Below, in pieces: positions 1 to 12,900 of a stretch of DNA of 64,000 nt. The stretch's first letter is position 1. The number at the start of each line of letters is the position of its first letter. Position numbers and translations under genes: made by a program. The stretch is taken from NCBI RefSeq assembly GCF_037975245.1, contig NC_092568.1, forward strand, positions 2,294,001 to 2,358,000, read 5' to 3'. The notes under the pieces were generated by a model that had not been told where the DNA came from, did no database searches, and saw only the letters and a program-made list of their open reading frames with translations. This stretch comes from Apostichopus japonicus (Eukaryota > Echinodermata > Holothuroidea > Aspidochirotida > Stichopodidae).

Positions 1-486
1 TACATATTGGATGCTGTAATAAATGCATTATATTCTCTACTGACAATGTTTTCATGTTCAAATACGTAGGTGTAAGATAAGGTATTAAACCTCCCTCAAT
101 AATTTTTATTTGCTTCTGTTTCTTTCATTAACTTGTTAATAAATAAATTATTTAATTATAATTAGCATTACTACTAACATCGCACTGCCGCCGCTGCTTA
201 TGCTAGCTCGTGCACGTTTATTGGATCAAACCATATAAATATCCAATTTAGCTCTTAAACAGTTTTTAATACTACTACTATCTATTATGCAGGCCCATGG
301 TTCTCATTAGCCGCGAGATTGCGCGATTCGCGCAATTTGATCGCATTTGGAATAAACGATTAGTAAAAAGCCACTAGCGATTACTATTTTTTAGTTATCC
401 CGTCTATAATCCATAAACATCGCGTAAAATTCCTTGTCAGCCTTTCCTTCTTTGAAATAAACGAATGAATAAATAATAATTTCTTC
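1..486. other. AT-rich sequence, no gene seen
   Basis: No open frame, repeat unit or transposon end could be supported here. The stretch is AT-rich intergenic sequence. Confidence 0.5.
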
Positions 487-813
487 CACATGGTAGCCTA
501 ACACCACACTAAGTCAATGAGAAATCTAGCTAAGCCTAACCATCTGCTTATTTTCTGGAGATGTGACGCAGTTATATAAGACATCCATGGAATACTTTCG
601 TTATTGCTGTTACGTTCGACCACATGGTTGCCTAACACCACACTAAGTCAATGGGAGTAGTCTAGCCTAGCCATCTGTTTATTAGCTGAAATTGTGACGC
701 AGTTATAAGATATCTATGGAAAGCTTTCGTTATTGCTGTTATCTTCGAACACATGGTAGCCTAACACCACACTAAGTCAATGGGAAATCTGCCTAACCGT
801 CGGTTTGCCATTT
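487..813. repeat. Tandem repeat, unit about 130 bp, 2.5 copies
   Basis: Three copies begin at about 487, 621 and 750. Each opens with the same phrase (CACATGGTWGCCTAACACCA) and the first two close with TTCGTTATTGCTGTTA. The units are 134 and 129 bp and the third is partial. No coding potential was seen. Confidence 0.85.
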
Positions 814-993
814 TTTTTTTTTAAATCACACTTTGCTTAGGATTCGGGTAATAAATTAGGAACCGGGTAGTATCACGTCGGGCGGGTACCCGGGTACCCG
901 GATAACCCGTGCAAACACTAAAAAAATGATGAGTGGAAATAGTTTCTCCAGGACCGTATCGTATCGTGGGTATCGAGTGCGTCTGATATACGA

Positions 994-1020
994 ACGTACG
1001 TAGTACGTACGTACGTACGT
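994..1020. repeat. (ACGT)n simple repeat
   Basis: A short, self-complementary ACGT tract. It lies in a 240-bp spacer (814-1050) with no other recognisable content. Confidence 0.7.
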
Positions 1021-1050
1021 CTATGATGATATGCACTGTACTGTACTGAT

Positions 1051-1268
1051 AAAAACATAGGTGAATTTCACTCCATGGGAGTGATCACTGAGCACATTCC
1101 GGTATAAGAGTGAATTTCCACTCCATTGGAGTAAATCTTAACTCCTAATAGAGTTATATTCACTCATATTAGGAGTGAGGGTTAACTCCAATAGAGTTAA
1201 ATTTCACTCTTAATTTGAAGTGCGCCGAGTGATCACTCCAATGGAATGAAATCCACTCATTTGTTTTT
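1051..1268. mobile_element. Palindromic MITE (foldback)
   Basis: The left arm (1051-1089) and right arm (1231-1269) are near-perfect reverse complements. Both share an AAAAACA end and the core GGAGTGATCACT. The interior repeats the ACTCC/GGAGT theme on both strands. There is no ORF. The target duplication is not clear, so the superfamily is unknown. Confidence 0.65.
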
Positions 1269-1689
1269 AGAGTGTTGCTAGATATATGAAGAAGAAATTT
1301 ACATACCAATACATGTTATCGGTCATCGATTGGCACAAAAAGCCAGATTCTGATGACAGCTGCCTCAAGAAACCCAATAAATGGCCTAATAAGCACCGAG
1401 CCACCAATGTGGACCATTACCGAAACATCGATGCGTGTTAGTCTTCCACCCCCTTCCTCTAATGCTATTTAAGTCCACATGTGGGCATATCCTGCAAATC
1501 TACCGGTAGCCCATAGGGGTTTGAGTTCGGAGAAAGGCCTTGACAGCTTGAAACGACAAATGATGCCAACTTCCCTCAAGTTAAAAGTCTGGCTGAGTTG
1601 GCAAGGCCAGTCAGCATGAAAGAGAAAAAAACATTTTTTGCATTTCTGTCACCAAAGTTGCACATCTTTTTGGTTGCTATTTTGCCTCA
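1269..1689. other. Unassigned intergenic sequence
   Basis: There is no supported gene. A 51-codon open frame lies at 1286-1441 but has no splice or family support. Confidence 0.4.
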
Positions 1690-1856
1690 CAGGTGCCATC
1701 TCCTGCGATCTGGGGGGTGCTGAAATCTCAAATTTTCTCTGTACGCTCCGCGCCAACCAAGGTGGCGCTCCGCTTAGATAGTAAACTCCGCCCCCCCCCC
1801 CACAGGATAGAACAGCCCCCCATGGCCCCCCACTCAAAAAATCCTAGCTACGCCAC
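1690..1856 (+). mobile_element. hAT-like right-end fragment
   Basis: The fragment contains one copy (1741-1782) of the roughly 43-bp hairpin module shared by many elements in this window. It ends in TAGCTACGCCACTG, the reverse complement of a CAGTGGCGTAGC hAT-like terminus. No matching left end or target duplication was found, so this is probably a truncated copy. Confidence 0.5.
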
Positions 1857-2949
1857 TGCGCGTGTAATTGTTTGTAAAATAAATTTGCAAAAAGAGTACA
1901 CCATCATTCTGATAAAGTGAAGGCGAGAGGGGCACTCTGACTGCATCAATAGTCTCCATCTGGAAGGGGGCATCCAAGATGAAATGGCCTGGAGTAGCCT
2001 GGTAAAAAGTAGTTTGCATCACCACCTACTCCCCAAAGACGTAAATCCCAGCTCATTGCTCGGAATTGCAAATATATGCCCGACAAACCATGAATACATG
2101 ATTTATTGGAAATAAATTTTACTCAGAACTTTCACGAAAAGTAGCACCAGATTGCACCGAGGACCTCCATATTTTGTGAAATTTTCCAAAGGGGAGGGGG
2201 GCACCCAATCCCCTTAGACCCCTCCCCCAGGACGACGATTAGGCATTTCCCATCTGGGCCCCCCCTTCGGCGAAATCCTGGATCCGCCACTGCATGGCCT
2301 GGGTAGAATTCTCTGAAGGGGGAGGGGTGGGGGGCAGGTGAGGAGCACCGAGAAACATGTATCGTGCAAATATTACATAGCGGTGCTTTTGATGTGCATT
2401 AAATAGTATATACCAGGTCATTTTTTTTTCCATAAATTTTTAGTTGGTGATACGTTTCCCAAAAGGGACCATCATGACACTATTTAAGCGGAGCGCCATC
2501 ATTAGTTGGCGCATAGTGTAGCAAGAAATATTTCGCCAAAAAGGTCTCCCAGATTGCCCGAAATGGCACTCCCCAGTCCTTCGAGGTTTTCACCAAAACG
2601 TTCTTAAGTTTCCTCATGGTTTAAACATTTAAAAATTAATTTTCGATAAGATCACTTTGTAGTTGGAAATTATACGACGTTAACGTTACCTTATAAGCTA
2701 CGGTGGCTAAATAGGGATTTTTTATATATATTTTTCTTCTTTCCTATGTCCCAATTTAGTCCCCTCCCCCCCCCCCCCGTAATAAGCTCTGCTTTATTCA
2801 TTGTTGTACACAGGTATAAAAGCACGCTAGGTCTTTCTGATGGTTGTCGTAGCTTATATATGCAGACGGGAAGTCACATGGGGAATGTAGTTGTAAATTA
2901 ATCGTTAGGTTAGTGTTATCATTTTCAATTGTTTTACATGCCAAGAAGG
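1857..2949. other. Transposon debris
   Basis: This stretch holds a degraded minus-strand copy of the shared hairpin module (2479-2520) and an isolated terminus ending CTGGATCCGCCACTG near 2292. Several C/G homopolymer runs are present. No gene and no complete element can be drawn. Confidence 0.45.
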
Positions 2950-3128
2950 CATGGGCGTCAATCCAGGGGGGGGGGACGGGGGGACACGTCCCCCCCCACA
3001 TTTCGATGGATGGGGGAAACAATATCAAATGTCCCCCCCCCCCCACACATTTGGAAAAAGAGTAGTGTCGTGGCTCTATTTGGTTACGTCTTACACATCT
3101 TAGGATTCATATCCTCGAATATCACTCA

Positions 3129-3578
3129 ATGTTGCTGAATCGAGAATTCCACCCAGATCTCGTGAGTTGGTACCCTGAGCTCTCCAACAATCTTAAGCTT
3201 AGTCTGCCTTTATTTCGAGGCCAGTTCCATTCGTCGTCGGTTGAAGGGTATAGACAAATATTCAAGTTGATGAATCCAGTGGTACGGGCTATGTTTGGTG
3301 AAGTCGAAGCTCTCTTGCGGTTGCTCCTCGTCTCCTCCGCCAGTTCGACGGAAGCCGAGAGATTTTTTAGTGCTTTGAGGCGTTTGAAAACAAGGCTACG
3401 GAGCACCATGACTCAACAGAGGCTGAACCATGTGATCGTGTTCCATATTCACCGCGCAGGGACGTCGTTAGAGGGGGTGTGGGTGTGTCTCACCCCAAGC
3501 CATGGTAAAACTGACGCTAGTTGGAAAATTGGAGTGCGACAGTCGGAATTTCCGGCTGTCGCACTCTGGTTTATCTAG
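3129..3578 (+). pseudogene. hAT transposase C-terminal remnant
   Basis: The reading frame gives a roughly 110-residue segment resembling the hAT C-terminal dimerisation region. The diagnostic stretch SSTEAERFFSALRRLKTRLR is followed by a TMTQQRLN segment. In active hAT proteins this follows an RNase H-like DDE core and a BED zinc finger. Neither is present upstream inside the element, so this is a decayed C-terminal piece. The 3' part of the frame, after about 3470, runs into non-coding sequence. Confidence 0.8.
3532..3566. repeat. 35-bp near-perfect palindrome
   Basis: GAGTGCGACAG at 3532 pairs with CTGTCGCACTC at 3556-3566, and most of the central bases also pair. It lies just 3' of the transposase remnant and could form a hairpin. 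Its function is unknown. Confidence 0.8.
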
Positions 3579-4818
3579 GCCTTTTCATATAATTTTTTTT
3601 TTTAAATTTCGGTCAAAATTGACCTTTAACCTGTCATATTTACCACGTTTCCCTTGCCACTTTGGGAAATTGTTTCTCGCGATTCTTGTACTCCGCCGTA
3701 CAAAACTTCTTATGATTTTGAATACTACAAGAAAATGCCCAATAGAACTACCGTCATAGGCGTAGGAGCCCAATTTGTTTTGTGGGGGGGGGGGGGGGTG
3801 GGTGGGTTGTAACGACTTGCCCGAAAAATATAACCAAAATTTTTCGCCCGCTACGCGCGCATCACACATGATCATGTGCATATCATACAGGCATGCATCG
3901 GTTTTTACACCGCATGCAAATAGCATACAATAGTTTTCCGTCTTATTACCCTTCCGTATTGGTGATAATTGTTGGGTAATAATAATATCAGTATAACAAC
4001 TGAAAAACACATTGTAAATTATCCAAAAAGCTATCAGCATATTGCCCGAATTTCACAAAAATATTTGGTTGGGGTGGGGGGGGGGCAATAAGTTTTTGAA
4101 ATGAGTGCCAGTGGGTACAAATGTATCTCAACAAGTTCGTAACAGAAGTGCAGTCGCGAAAGATTGGGTTCTCTGACTGACACTGACCGTTGACGAGTAG
4201 CGGGAGGGTGGGGGGTACAAAGCAGCAGATGGAATTTTCTGGCTTCAAAACCGATTTTCAGCCACTACACCACCCCCCCCCCCAATCATCAGGCCTTAGC
4301 TACGTCCCTGGGTACATGGTGGTTACATAGTACGCTCCGACCAGAATTCACCCGATAACCAGATGCAAATCCACCTAGCAACCGAGGTAACTTGCTTGAG
4401 GACTCTAACGAACAACCACTGATCTATTTTCATGCCTTCATCACTTTAGCCACCACTCACATGGGACCTATTCTAAGTCTGACGATACATGCGCATGTGT
4501 GAGGTCCTGAAAACATAATAAAAGTTGTTTGTCTTGCTATCCTTGTTTTCAAATTTCATGTAAATGTATTCTCGTAGACCTAGCAACCTGGTTTAACATG
4601 CTGGCGCCAAATTTGCGCTAAGCTCGCTATACGAACTCGGATATGGGCTGTGCCTTACTAGTTAGTTATTTAAATTATTAATAATGGCGTATGGGGAAAT
4701 GCACCATTTTGTGGTATGACTCCCAGGACAGAAAGTCGAGAATCTCACATGCAGTCGCGGCGGATAGCTTCCTTCGCCTATATGTCCGGGGAAATTTTGG
4801 GACATCGTTCCTATAGAC

Positions 4819-5180
4819 CAGGGGTGGGCAGCCCGCGGGCCACATGCGGCCCGCCAGTGATTTTTTTTGCGGCCCGTGAGATGTCTCAAGAAAAAGAAAA
4901 AAATCAATCTATTTTGCATCATCACCAAAAACGAGCTGGCTGCTTAGAATTTATCTGCACTTATGATGCTGTCAGGTTGGTCTATTATCACCATTAATTA
5001 TCAACAGGACTGTATTGACATTATGGTTTTGTGAATACAGATAAAGTACACACACCTATTGCTTGAACGTCCTCGGAATCAAAGGTTTGAAATCAGCAGC
5101 AGGCCGTTGGTTAGGTGCGGCCCTGTCAATTTTTCACTCCTAAAATCTGGCCCATTCATTCAAAAGGTTGCCCACCCCTG
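4819..5180. mobile_element. hAT-like MITE (CAGGGGTGGGCA ends)
   Basis: The termini CAGGGGTGGGCAGCC and GGTTGCCCACCCCTG are inverted repeats, and the inner sequence is rich in GCGGCCC phrases. These ends are typical of non-autonomous hAT elements. The 8-bp flanks do not match cleanly, so the insertion is old or rearranged. It lies inside the 2950-6588 element. Confidence 0.6.
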
Positions 5181-5587
5181 CAATGGGCCTATATCTGAGG
5201 CCCTGGGGTCAGTGGCGTCGTGCCCATTGGGGCCCGGGGGGCACAGGCCCCCCCAAAAAAATCAAAGGTGTCATAAAATTTTGTCATAATTTAAAAAAAA
5301 GGTGTTTTCGAAATCGAAAAGAAGACTAAATATTCAATTGCTCTTTGATGGTCGTTGCGGAATTTCCACACACCTCAAAGACCACATATCGGGATAAGTA
5401 ATGCCATTACCTTTGAATATGTTTGTCCTAAGCTCGCGTTTGATACAGTCTCAATTAACCTGGAAAATAATCACTTCGTTATGGCGCGTTTTACCTTAGG
5501 TTTCGCTACTTTCACTTTTTCTGCCCATGTTTTCAAACGGCATGGCTTTTTCTTCACCCAGTCACCACTTCTCACGGGCATGGGCGG

Positions 5588-6236
5588 CAAGGGCGGCGGA
5601 ACCGAGCGGGGGGGGGCACAGGGGGCACGTGTCCCCACTTTTCCCCAGGTTAAAAATGTGCCCATTTTCTACATAAAAATTGAGGTGTCTCAAAAGTTAG
5701 CAAGAGGCCAGGGAACCAGAATGAACACTCGGGAAGGGCTTTTTTTCCGGCCATCTGAGGGGTTTGTAAAACCAAAAATTTTCTACTACGCTCTGCGCCA
5801 ACCGATGGTGGCGCTCCGCTCAGATAGTCGTGCATACAACTTTGCAACTCCTGGCTACGCCTCTGACTCTTAGTGAATTTCTGTGGGTCAAACTCAAAAC
5901 TATTTCGAATGAAACAAAGTTAAGATATTAACAAGAAATAAACTCTAATTCGGAAGATTCCTACTTTAGCAATTAGCATGATTTCGCCTCATTTTGTCTC
6001 AAAAGAAAACTTGTTCCTTGTTTCCCAATTTTCACATTGGATATTGCAGTGCTAGTATGCATATTTTCCTTGAGAGGGGGGTGCGTTGATGGAGTGATGC
6101 GTGTACACAAATAAGATAATACAATAAGAGTTGTAAAGGGTACTAAATAAAAGGCTGCATCAGTCCAATCGAATTGCTGCAAAGTGCCCTTTGATGTCGG
6201 TGCCCCCCCAGATTAAAAGTGCTTCCGCCGCCCTAG
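5588..6236. mobile_element. Non-autonomous hAT nested in the larger hAT
   Basis: A perfect 8-bp target duplication, ATGGGCGG, lies at 5580-5587 and 6237-6244. The ends are CAAGGGCGGCGGAA and its complement, with one mismatch. It is the same family as 46619-47381. A fragment of another family (about 5690-5872, closely matching 34430-34637) lies inside, including a hairpin-module copy at about 5787-5828. No ORF is supported. Confidence 0.85.
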
Positions 6237-6878
6237 ATGGGCGGTGATCATGGATCAGCCAACACGAAAATGTTTCGATATCTTAAATGTTGGGCGCTTC
6301 TGGGAGACGAGGAATTGGTAAACTTAGGAATAAATGACGATCACTTCCTTCGAGAATATTTCCCAAAATAAAATATTGCCGGAAATTTTTATCAATTTTA
6401 GGGGTGTTGCTTTCTGCCATAATGCACGGGAAGTGCCGTTTCCTGCAATCTGAGGGGTCTGCCATAAGAAAAATTTTCTTGTACGCTGCGCGCCAACCGA
6501 TGGTGGCGCTCCGCTTAGATAGTACTTACGGCCGGAATACTCGAATCGATTCCGTCCCCCCACGTTTCAAATCGAATTGACGCCCCTGCAAGAAGGGACC
6601 TATACTTGGGGGAGATATAGGGGACTGTGCCTCGATATTCTTAGTTAAAACATTGGGGCACTGATATAGGGGCTAACAATGAAACTGATAGGCCTATATA
6701 GACGTAATAAATATATTTATGAACAGTAGTTCCATATATGATGCGGGCAAAAAATTGGACAAAGATAAGGCAACCGTATTTTACATGTTCTATTCACAGT
6801 AGATGTTGCCAATACTTTTAAAAGTCATTAGATAGATAGGATATAAAGGGCCGTAGCCTACTGTACTCCTTTACTAAC

Positions 6879-7140
6879 CAGTGGCGTACTATGCCGGGAG
6901 GGGGGGCGTTCCGCCCGGGTACCAGTCATGCCACAGCCACCCTCCCAACAAAATGAGAATTGCTAAATATACAATCAGTTCAAAGCTTTGCCAAAGATAG
7001 CACCATTTTGCACGTCAGCCACCTTTCATAAACAAAAGTTCTCAAAGATCCTTAAACCCCTCCCTTAGGACGGCATTCCATGCACGGGGTGACAAAGGAA
7101 GAATTCGCCCCGTGTACCAACTATTCTGGGTACGCCACTG
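6879..7140. mobile_element. 262-bp hAT MITE
   Basis: A perfect 8-bp target duplication, TTACTAAC, lies at 6871-6878 and 7141-7148. The ends are CAGTGGCGTAC and GTACGCCACTG, exact inverted repeats. It has no coding capacity. Confidence 0.9.
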
Positions 7141-7148
7141 TTACTAAC

Positions 7149-7830
7149 CCTATATATATATTTGTGTTTATCTCTGTACAAGCTTGTACCCATTCTCTAT
7201 TCGTAACTCATATATGTATTGTTGTCTTTAAACACACTATATATGCTTTCATCAGTTAAATAGTTTGGTTTTCATACCCAGGCTGTTTTTTTTCCCATAA
7301 AAAGTAAATATACTAGGCTATATGTTTGTAACTATTTTTCTGACGGGTAATGGTCGTGGGTTGAAGAACTGATCAGCCACTATTTCTCGAATGGGTGGAG
7401 GCGGGGAGGGGTAGATTGCTAACGAAATATCTAATGCTGTGCATATATCCTCGATAGAAAGTATTGAATGCACGCTCGCAGGGCGTGTTAGTAATCTGAA
7501 AATCATGTACTTGTTATGATCAAAATTGCTCACTTAAGTTATTTCTAGCACCAAAAATGTCAACAATGCACACTGCAGACCTCCCCGTGATCCGCAATGG
7601 AGGGATCTTACAAATGTTGGTATTAACCGGAGAAAAGTATCAATCGGCATTGGTTAGCTGTCAAAGCTATCAACAAAAATGAGTTCTAGAAAAAGGGAGA
7701 GAGCGGGGAGGGAGGGGGGCAGATGCTAAGTAGCTGTAATCAACTCAATTAATTGTTTTTATATACTCAGACTAGCATGACTATTATTACATCATCTCGT
7801 TACATGAATACATGAATGAACTTTTTAACT
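7149..7830. other. Intergenic, nothing recognised
   Basis: AT-rich sequence with a few G-runs. No gene, transposon end or repeat could be supported. Confidence 0.5.
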
Positions 7831-7832
7831 TA

Positions 7833-8396
7833 AAGGATTGGTTCAGGTGTTTACATGTCTATCATGTATGAAAGAGCACAAAAAGAACAGTGAAGAAACT
7901 ACCATGATAGCATGCTCTGTTAAGGATATATGACACTTTGAAGATATCACAATTTCTTTGAAAACGACTGGTGTAGAAAGACTTACTGTGAGGGTGTGAC
8001 GTCACATCCTCACTTCCTTAACATTTGTGAATATATTCCTTTCAAATTATTTACATTTTTTAACACATTTGAAAATAATATAATCAAAAATTCTTCAGAT
8101 GTTTATTCTCAAATACTTCCTTTGACAAATATGTTATCTCCTGACATATCTTTTGGTTGAAAGTCATGAAATCTCACAAAATATTTAGAGATAAAAACAA
8201 AGACTTTTCAGGAATGTGAGGATGTGACATCACAGCTAGTCAGATTTCAGCAGTTTCTACACAATCTGATAAAACTTTACAATTGAATATCTCTTTAACC
8301 GAAAAAGATATTTGAACAGTTTTTTTTCACCATTGTGTTTCTTTTATTGTCCTCTTTCATATAACATAAACATGTATGACAACTGAACCAATCCTT
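7833..8396. mobile_element. TA-flanked MITE (Tc1/mariner type)
   Basis: The element is bounded by TA dinucleotides and by inverted ends AAAGGATTGGTTCAG and its complement CTGAACCAATCCTT. Similarity between the arms continues inward with mismatches (for example ACATGTNTATCATG). TA target duplication and long inverted arms without an ORF fit a Tc1/mariner-derived MITE. Confidence 0.75.
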
Positions 8397-8398
8397 TA

Positions 8399-9959
8399 CA
8401 GAAACAATATGAGACTCGTGCTCCCACAAGCATTTCATGTACTCATCACAAATAAATATAAGCATTTCTCTTTCTCTTTTTATGCAATATCTGTAAGTGC
8501 GATAATTAAGAGAAACTAGAGGAAAGAGAAAGAGACTACATGATCTCGGCATGGATGCTACCATGACAACAGTGCAAAGAAACAATAACGAAATTAGGAA
8601 AGAAACCAAATTACGGCTTTTGAATTTTCATCGATTCATTCATTCATATTTTTGCCTTGAATATTTCAATTAAGTTATATATAATTAATAATCTACATTA
8701 TCTTATGGAATACACTGAACACCTTTCATTCAGTTACTTATAACACAGAATACCTTTCATATTCAATTCTTATAAGTAGACATGTCTCCATTAAACCCAC
8801 TGAAACATTCGGACATGCAAATACGAAAGGATTTTTTCAAAGAATTTACTTGGATCATATTCGGCTGCTGGCTATAAATTTAAACGTAACCGAAGATTCA
8901 ATATCACCTAAGACGTGTGCCTTCCTCCTCCTACCTCCCCAAATCTTAAAATGTGTCGAGGTCCCTGCAACCACATATCATAAAGAGTTTCATATATGCA
9001 GTGTGGCTGTTTCCTATATTGTGGCATATTTCATTAGGGGCGCAACCACATATACTTGTAGGGTGGGGATTTAGTCCACCAGAATAAAATAATGTATCTC
9101 AGCCGCCCGCTTCCCCCACCGAAAGACAGAATGTTACCGTATGCAGTATTTAAATGTACAACATGTCTGGGCATAGAAACCGTGGGGGGGGGGGGGGGCG
9201 TGTTCCACCCAATTTTGAGCTGTGTGGGACGTAACACGAAATATTCCCCACACTTTCCAGGCATCTAATGAAAAGTATAACCATCATGAAATTCACTCCA
9301 TGTGTAAGAAGAAAAAGGTAAGTCGGAATATCCAGTACTGACAATTTCGTCCAATGTCTCACGAAAACTGTTGATGTGACAGAGTCTCGGGAATAAATCG
9401 AACTGACTTGATTATATTCCGGATCCCTCCATGTATCGATAACAGCGACGAATGTGCTGCAGTATCACGTCATTCTGCTTCCCATGTGACGTCATCATGG
9501 ATTGATCCGACTGGGTTCGCCCCCCCCCCCCTCACGCACTACCTCAGAAAAGCTATCTACGACCATGCATCATGTATCTTATGTGCGTTTCTACCTACAA
9601 GCAGTTGAAAATTTGGAAATTGTCCTTATTGTGGACTACAACAGGTATGACAGCATGCTATTGTCATTGTGACCTCATTAATGTCATGCACCATTCTTAG
9701 GAGTTTGAGCGATGGTTAGATTAACATATCAATGCATAGAACTTTGAGATCAAGAGAGAAATACAAACATCTAAATTATAATCGAACTTATGAAAAGAAG
9801 AAAACACAATTTTCTTTTTACTATCGTTTAACAAAATACCAGACTGGAAAGCTAGAAAATGAAATTGGTATCACATATTAACCAACAACAAACAACCGCT
9901 AATTAGTTACTAAACAGACGTAAGCATCACGCATTGTGCATATGATATTGTTTCTTTAA
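8399..9959. other. Intergenic, 3' side of the EF-hand gene
   Basis: No gene is supported. G/C homopolymer runs lie near 9185 and 9521. The stretch may include the 3' UTR of the minus-strand EF-hand gene that stops at 9960, but no clear poly(A) signal was seen. Confidence 0.4.
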
Positions 9960-12900
9960 TTAATGTGTTGTTGATGATTTCATTCTTCTGCGCTGTACTG
10001 TGTATTCCTGGTAGGTAATATATCCGTCTTTATCAAGATCGTCAGTTTCTAAAACTAGGTCCACCGTTTCTGTTGGAACAAACAAAGAAAGCTTTTATGA
10101 AACTTGTGGTGACTGACGCGTAGTCTTGTGGAAATTTCTCACGAAAATAACCCCCCCCCCCAAAAAAAAAAATCGAATTGGTTTTATTTTTATGCTTTAA
10201 GTTATAATATTCTACCCCTGGTTCATACGCTTCCTCAATAATGACGAAGAATCAGTTTCTCTTTGATCTTCTAAAGCTGATTGATTCTTACCGATTGTAA
10301 ATGTGTCACACGTTTTGTCCTAATTGCTTAGAGTCATTGGTTACTGATTGGTGACGTCCCAAATATACCCACCAGCCAGCAAGTAAACACAAGTATGACA
10401 AATATGTCGAACAACATATTTGTACATGGAGGCTGCATATCTGCGCGTAAGCATGCGTCTGGTTAAATTGCATGGGGCGTTTACCTTTACCAGAATGGCT
10501 GGATAACTTTTTGAACATTATCTCTTGATATTTTCTTCTCCAATAGGTTGCTGTGAACTTAAATAGATAACAGCACCAGGGGCGGATCCAGGATTTTGAG
10601 AAAGGGGGCCGACATCCGGATGGTAGCGCTTTGTGATCTGCGTCCTGGGGGAGGGGTCTAGGGGGTCTAAATTTTTGGTTAATTGTGAGTGCTTAGATGC
10701 AAAATGGTGAAACATTTCGCCAAAAACTAGAAAAACCAGAAACGTTGCAGACACGATTTTTTTGTGCACATATTTTTTCTCGATAGACACATATTTAATA
10801 ACGCTCAACAGTGCATGTACAATGGATACACTATTATTGCGTCGATTCGTTTTTTCTTTTGCGCGAAAATTATGACACCAGATTCACCCAAGAAAAAACA
10901 TAAAACAAGATATATTCAAGGAGATAATTATGATATACTTTTTAATGAAAGGGGGGTGTAGGCGGTTTTACACTATCTAACGCAACGTAGTCGCCAAGAA
11001 CCTGAAGTATTTTTAAGGGAGGGCCCGATAATAAGCGGAAACGGATCACCGACCGAAAAAATATCGGAATTGGGGACTATTTCTTGCTTCCTATTGTATT
11101 AAAACAAAGCACCTATGTGAAAGACACAAATCACATTCTGAAAATTGTGGAAGCCACCCCGTTACCAAAAGCAGTAGTACTTGCTACACTCGATGTCGTC
11201 GCCATGTATACCAATACTCCCCAAGAGGAGGCATTAGATATATGTCAAGAAGTCTATGAAAAGGCGGAAAAAGTGAATATGGAATAAATAAAATATCTTC
11301 CATATCCATGCGCAAACTAATTGAACTTATTTTTAACAAAAAACTGTTTCGAGTTCAATAACCAATTCTATCTACAAAAGATCGGTTGCACCATGGGTAG
11401 CCAAGCCTCTCCGGAAATCTGTGATATCGTCATGCATAGACTGGAAAACCAGATTTTACCGACAGATAATAAAATCTTAAAATGGCTCCGCTATAGAGAT
11501 GAAATTCTATTGCTTTACGACGGTTCACCTCAGAAACTTGAACAGAAATTCACCGCTTCTTAAAGTTTACGGTAGAAATATTACACAGCGAGGTAACATA
11601 TCTAGATATGAAAATCTTCAAAGGTCCAAGGTTTGAAACCAATGGGTTATTAGACACCAAAGTCTACACCAAACCCACGGAAACCTTCCAATACCTCGAC
11701 AGAAACTCTGCACACCCACTTGCCACTTTTAAAGGCGTCATTAAAGGGGAAGTCTTACGATACGCACGTCTATGTAACAATGAGACTGATTTCTTACAGA
11801 AAAAGAATGCGTTCACAGAGAAACTGTTACTCCGTAACTATAAGAAAGAGGAAATTGCCTCAGCCACGAAAGGCATAAAATTTGAAACCCGTTGGCAATA
11901 CCTCACTACCAAACCTAAACAAAAGGAACCACCAATGGTGTTCAAGCTTATCTATACACCCCATATCAAAACCACGCATTTGAAAAATGTACTTTTGAAA
12001 CACTGGCACTTAATCTCGCAACACGCGGACAGGGGCGTAGCGAATTTTTTTTTTTTTTTAGGGGGGGGTGTGGAGGATTTGATTTGCCGACGGATCGGGA
12101 AGTGGTGACTGAAATGGGGCATGGGTCTAAGGGGAGGGGGTGTCCCCCTCCCCTTTGGAAAATTTTTAGTTTTGAAACGTCCTTAGATGCAATCTGGTGC
12201 ATATTTTAAGTCAAATTTGGCACCGTAGAATTTCCATTTCGATATTATTTTTATGGCAGTCGGCAGAAGAAGAATTAATTGGGACCAATTATCGAACTGT
12301 GTTTTCTCTTTCACCGATCGTTGAAATAGTGAAACTTCGTGATGAAAATGTTTAGAAAACTTTCCGGTAATGAGAAATAACAACATTCATTGATAAACAA
12401 GCGAGAAACGTTAAAAATTGTGTACAATTCGTGAGCCGCGAAGAACGAATGACATCTGCGATGACGTCATTCTGAACAGAGGATAATAACAACACCGTTG
12501 TCACACGATAGCACGACTCATGGGCTGCGGCCTATAAGGAAGCATTTAATTCGATTTCTTTCACTGAGTTGCCGGCGATTCTGGCACTCGTCTAGCTGAG
12601 CCTGGCTACAGTAGCTATACTGACGGCCGTGACATTATCAGTTATTTGCCGAGAGGTTTTTAACTTGCAGGCGTCGGGTGATTGGATTGGTGAATGAGTT
12701 TATCAGATGAAAAACTGGAAAATCGAAATAACCCATAAAGAAGCTCCCGTTCTCCTTTTCTCTATTCAGCTTTCCTTCTTTCTTCCCCTTCCGCTCTCTT
12801 CACCTTTTCTTCTTTTGCCGAGAGACCCAAAATTTGCCGACAGCGACCAAGCCGCATATCAATTCCTTAGCGCCATTCCCTGTGCGGCACGCGAACTGAG

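Larger units (their letters stand above)
2950..6588 (+). mobile_element. hAT DNA transposon, 3.6 kb, inactivated
   Basis: The element is flanked by a perfect 8-bp target duplication, CAAGAAGG, at 2942-2949 and 6589-6596. Its terminal inverted repeats match at 12 of 13 positions (CATGGGCGTCAAT against CAGGGGCGTCAAT). An 8-bp duplication with such ends is the hAT signature. It encloses a C-terminal transposase remnant (3129-3578) and at least two later insertions (4819-5180 and 5588-6236). A copy of the shared hairpin module lies at 6481-6523, 65 bp inside the right end. It is non-autonomous now, since no full transposase frame remains. Confidence 0.85.

Noticed and set aside
1286-1441. 51-codon open frame starting MKKKFTYQY
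   Set aside because: No family resemblance, no splice context and no neighbour support; length is compatible with chance.
3755-4310. Possible hAT element with ends CATAGGCGTAGG and CTACGTCCCTG
   Set aside because: The flanks do not form a target duplication and the ends match poorly, so the two termini may belong to different fragments.
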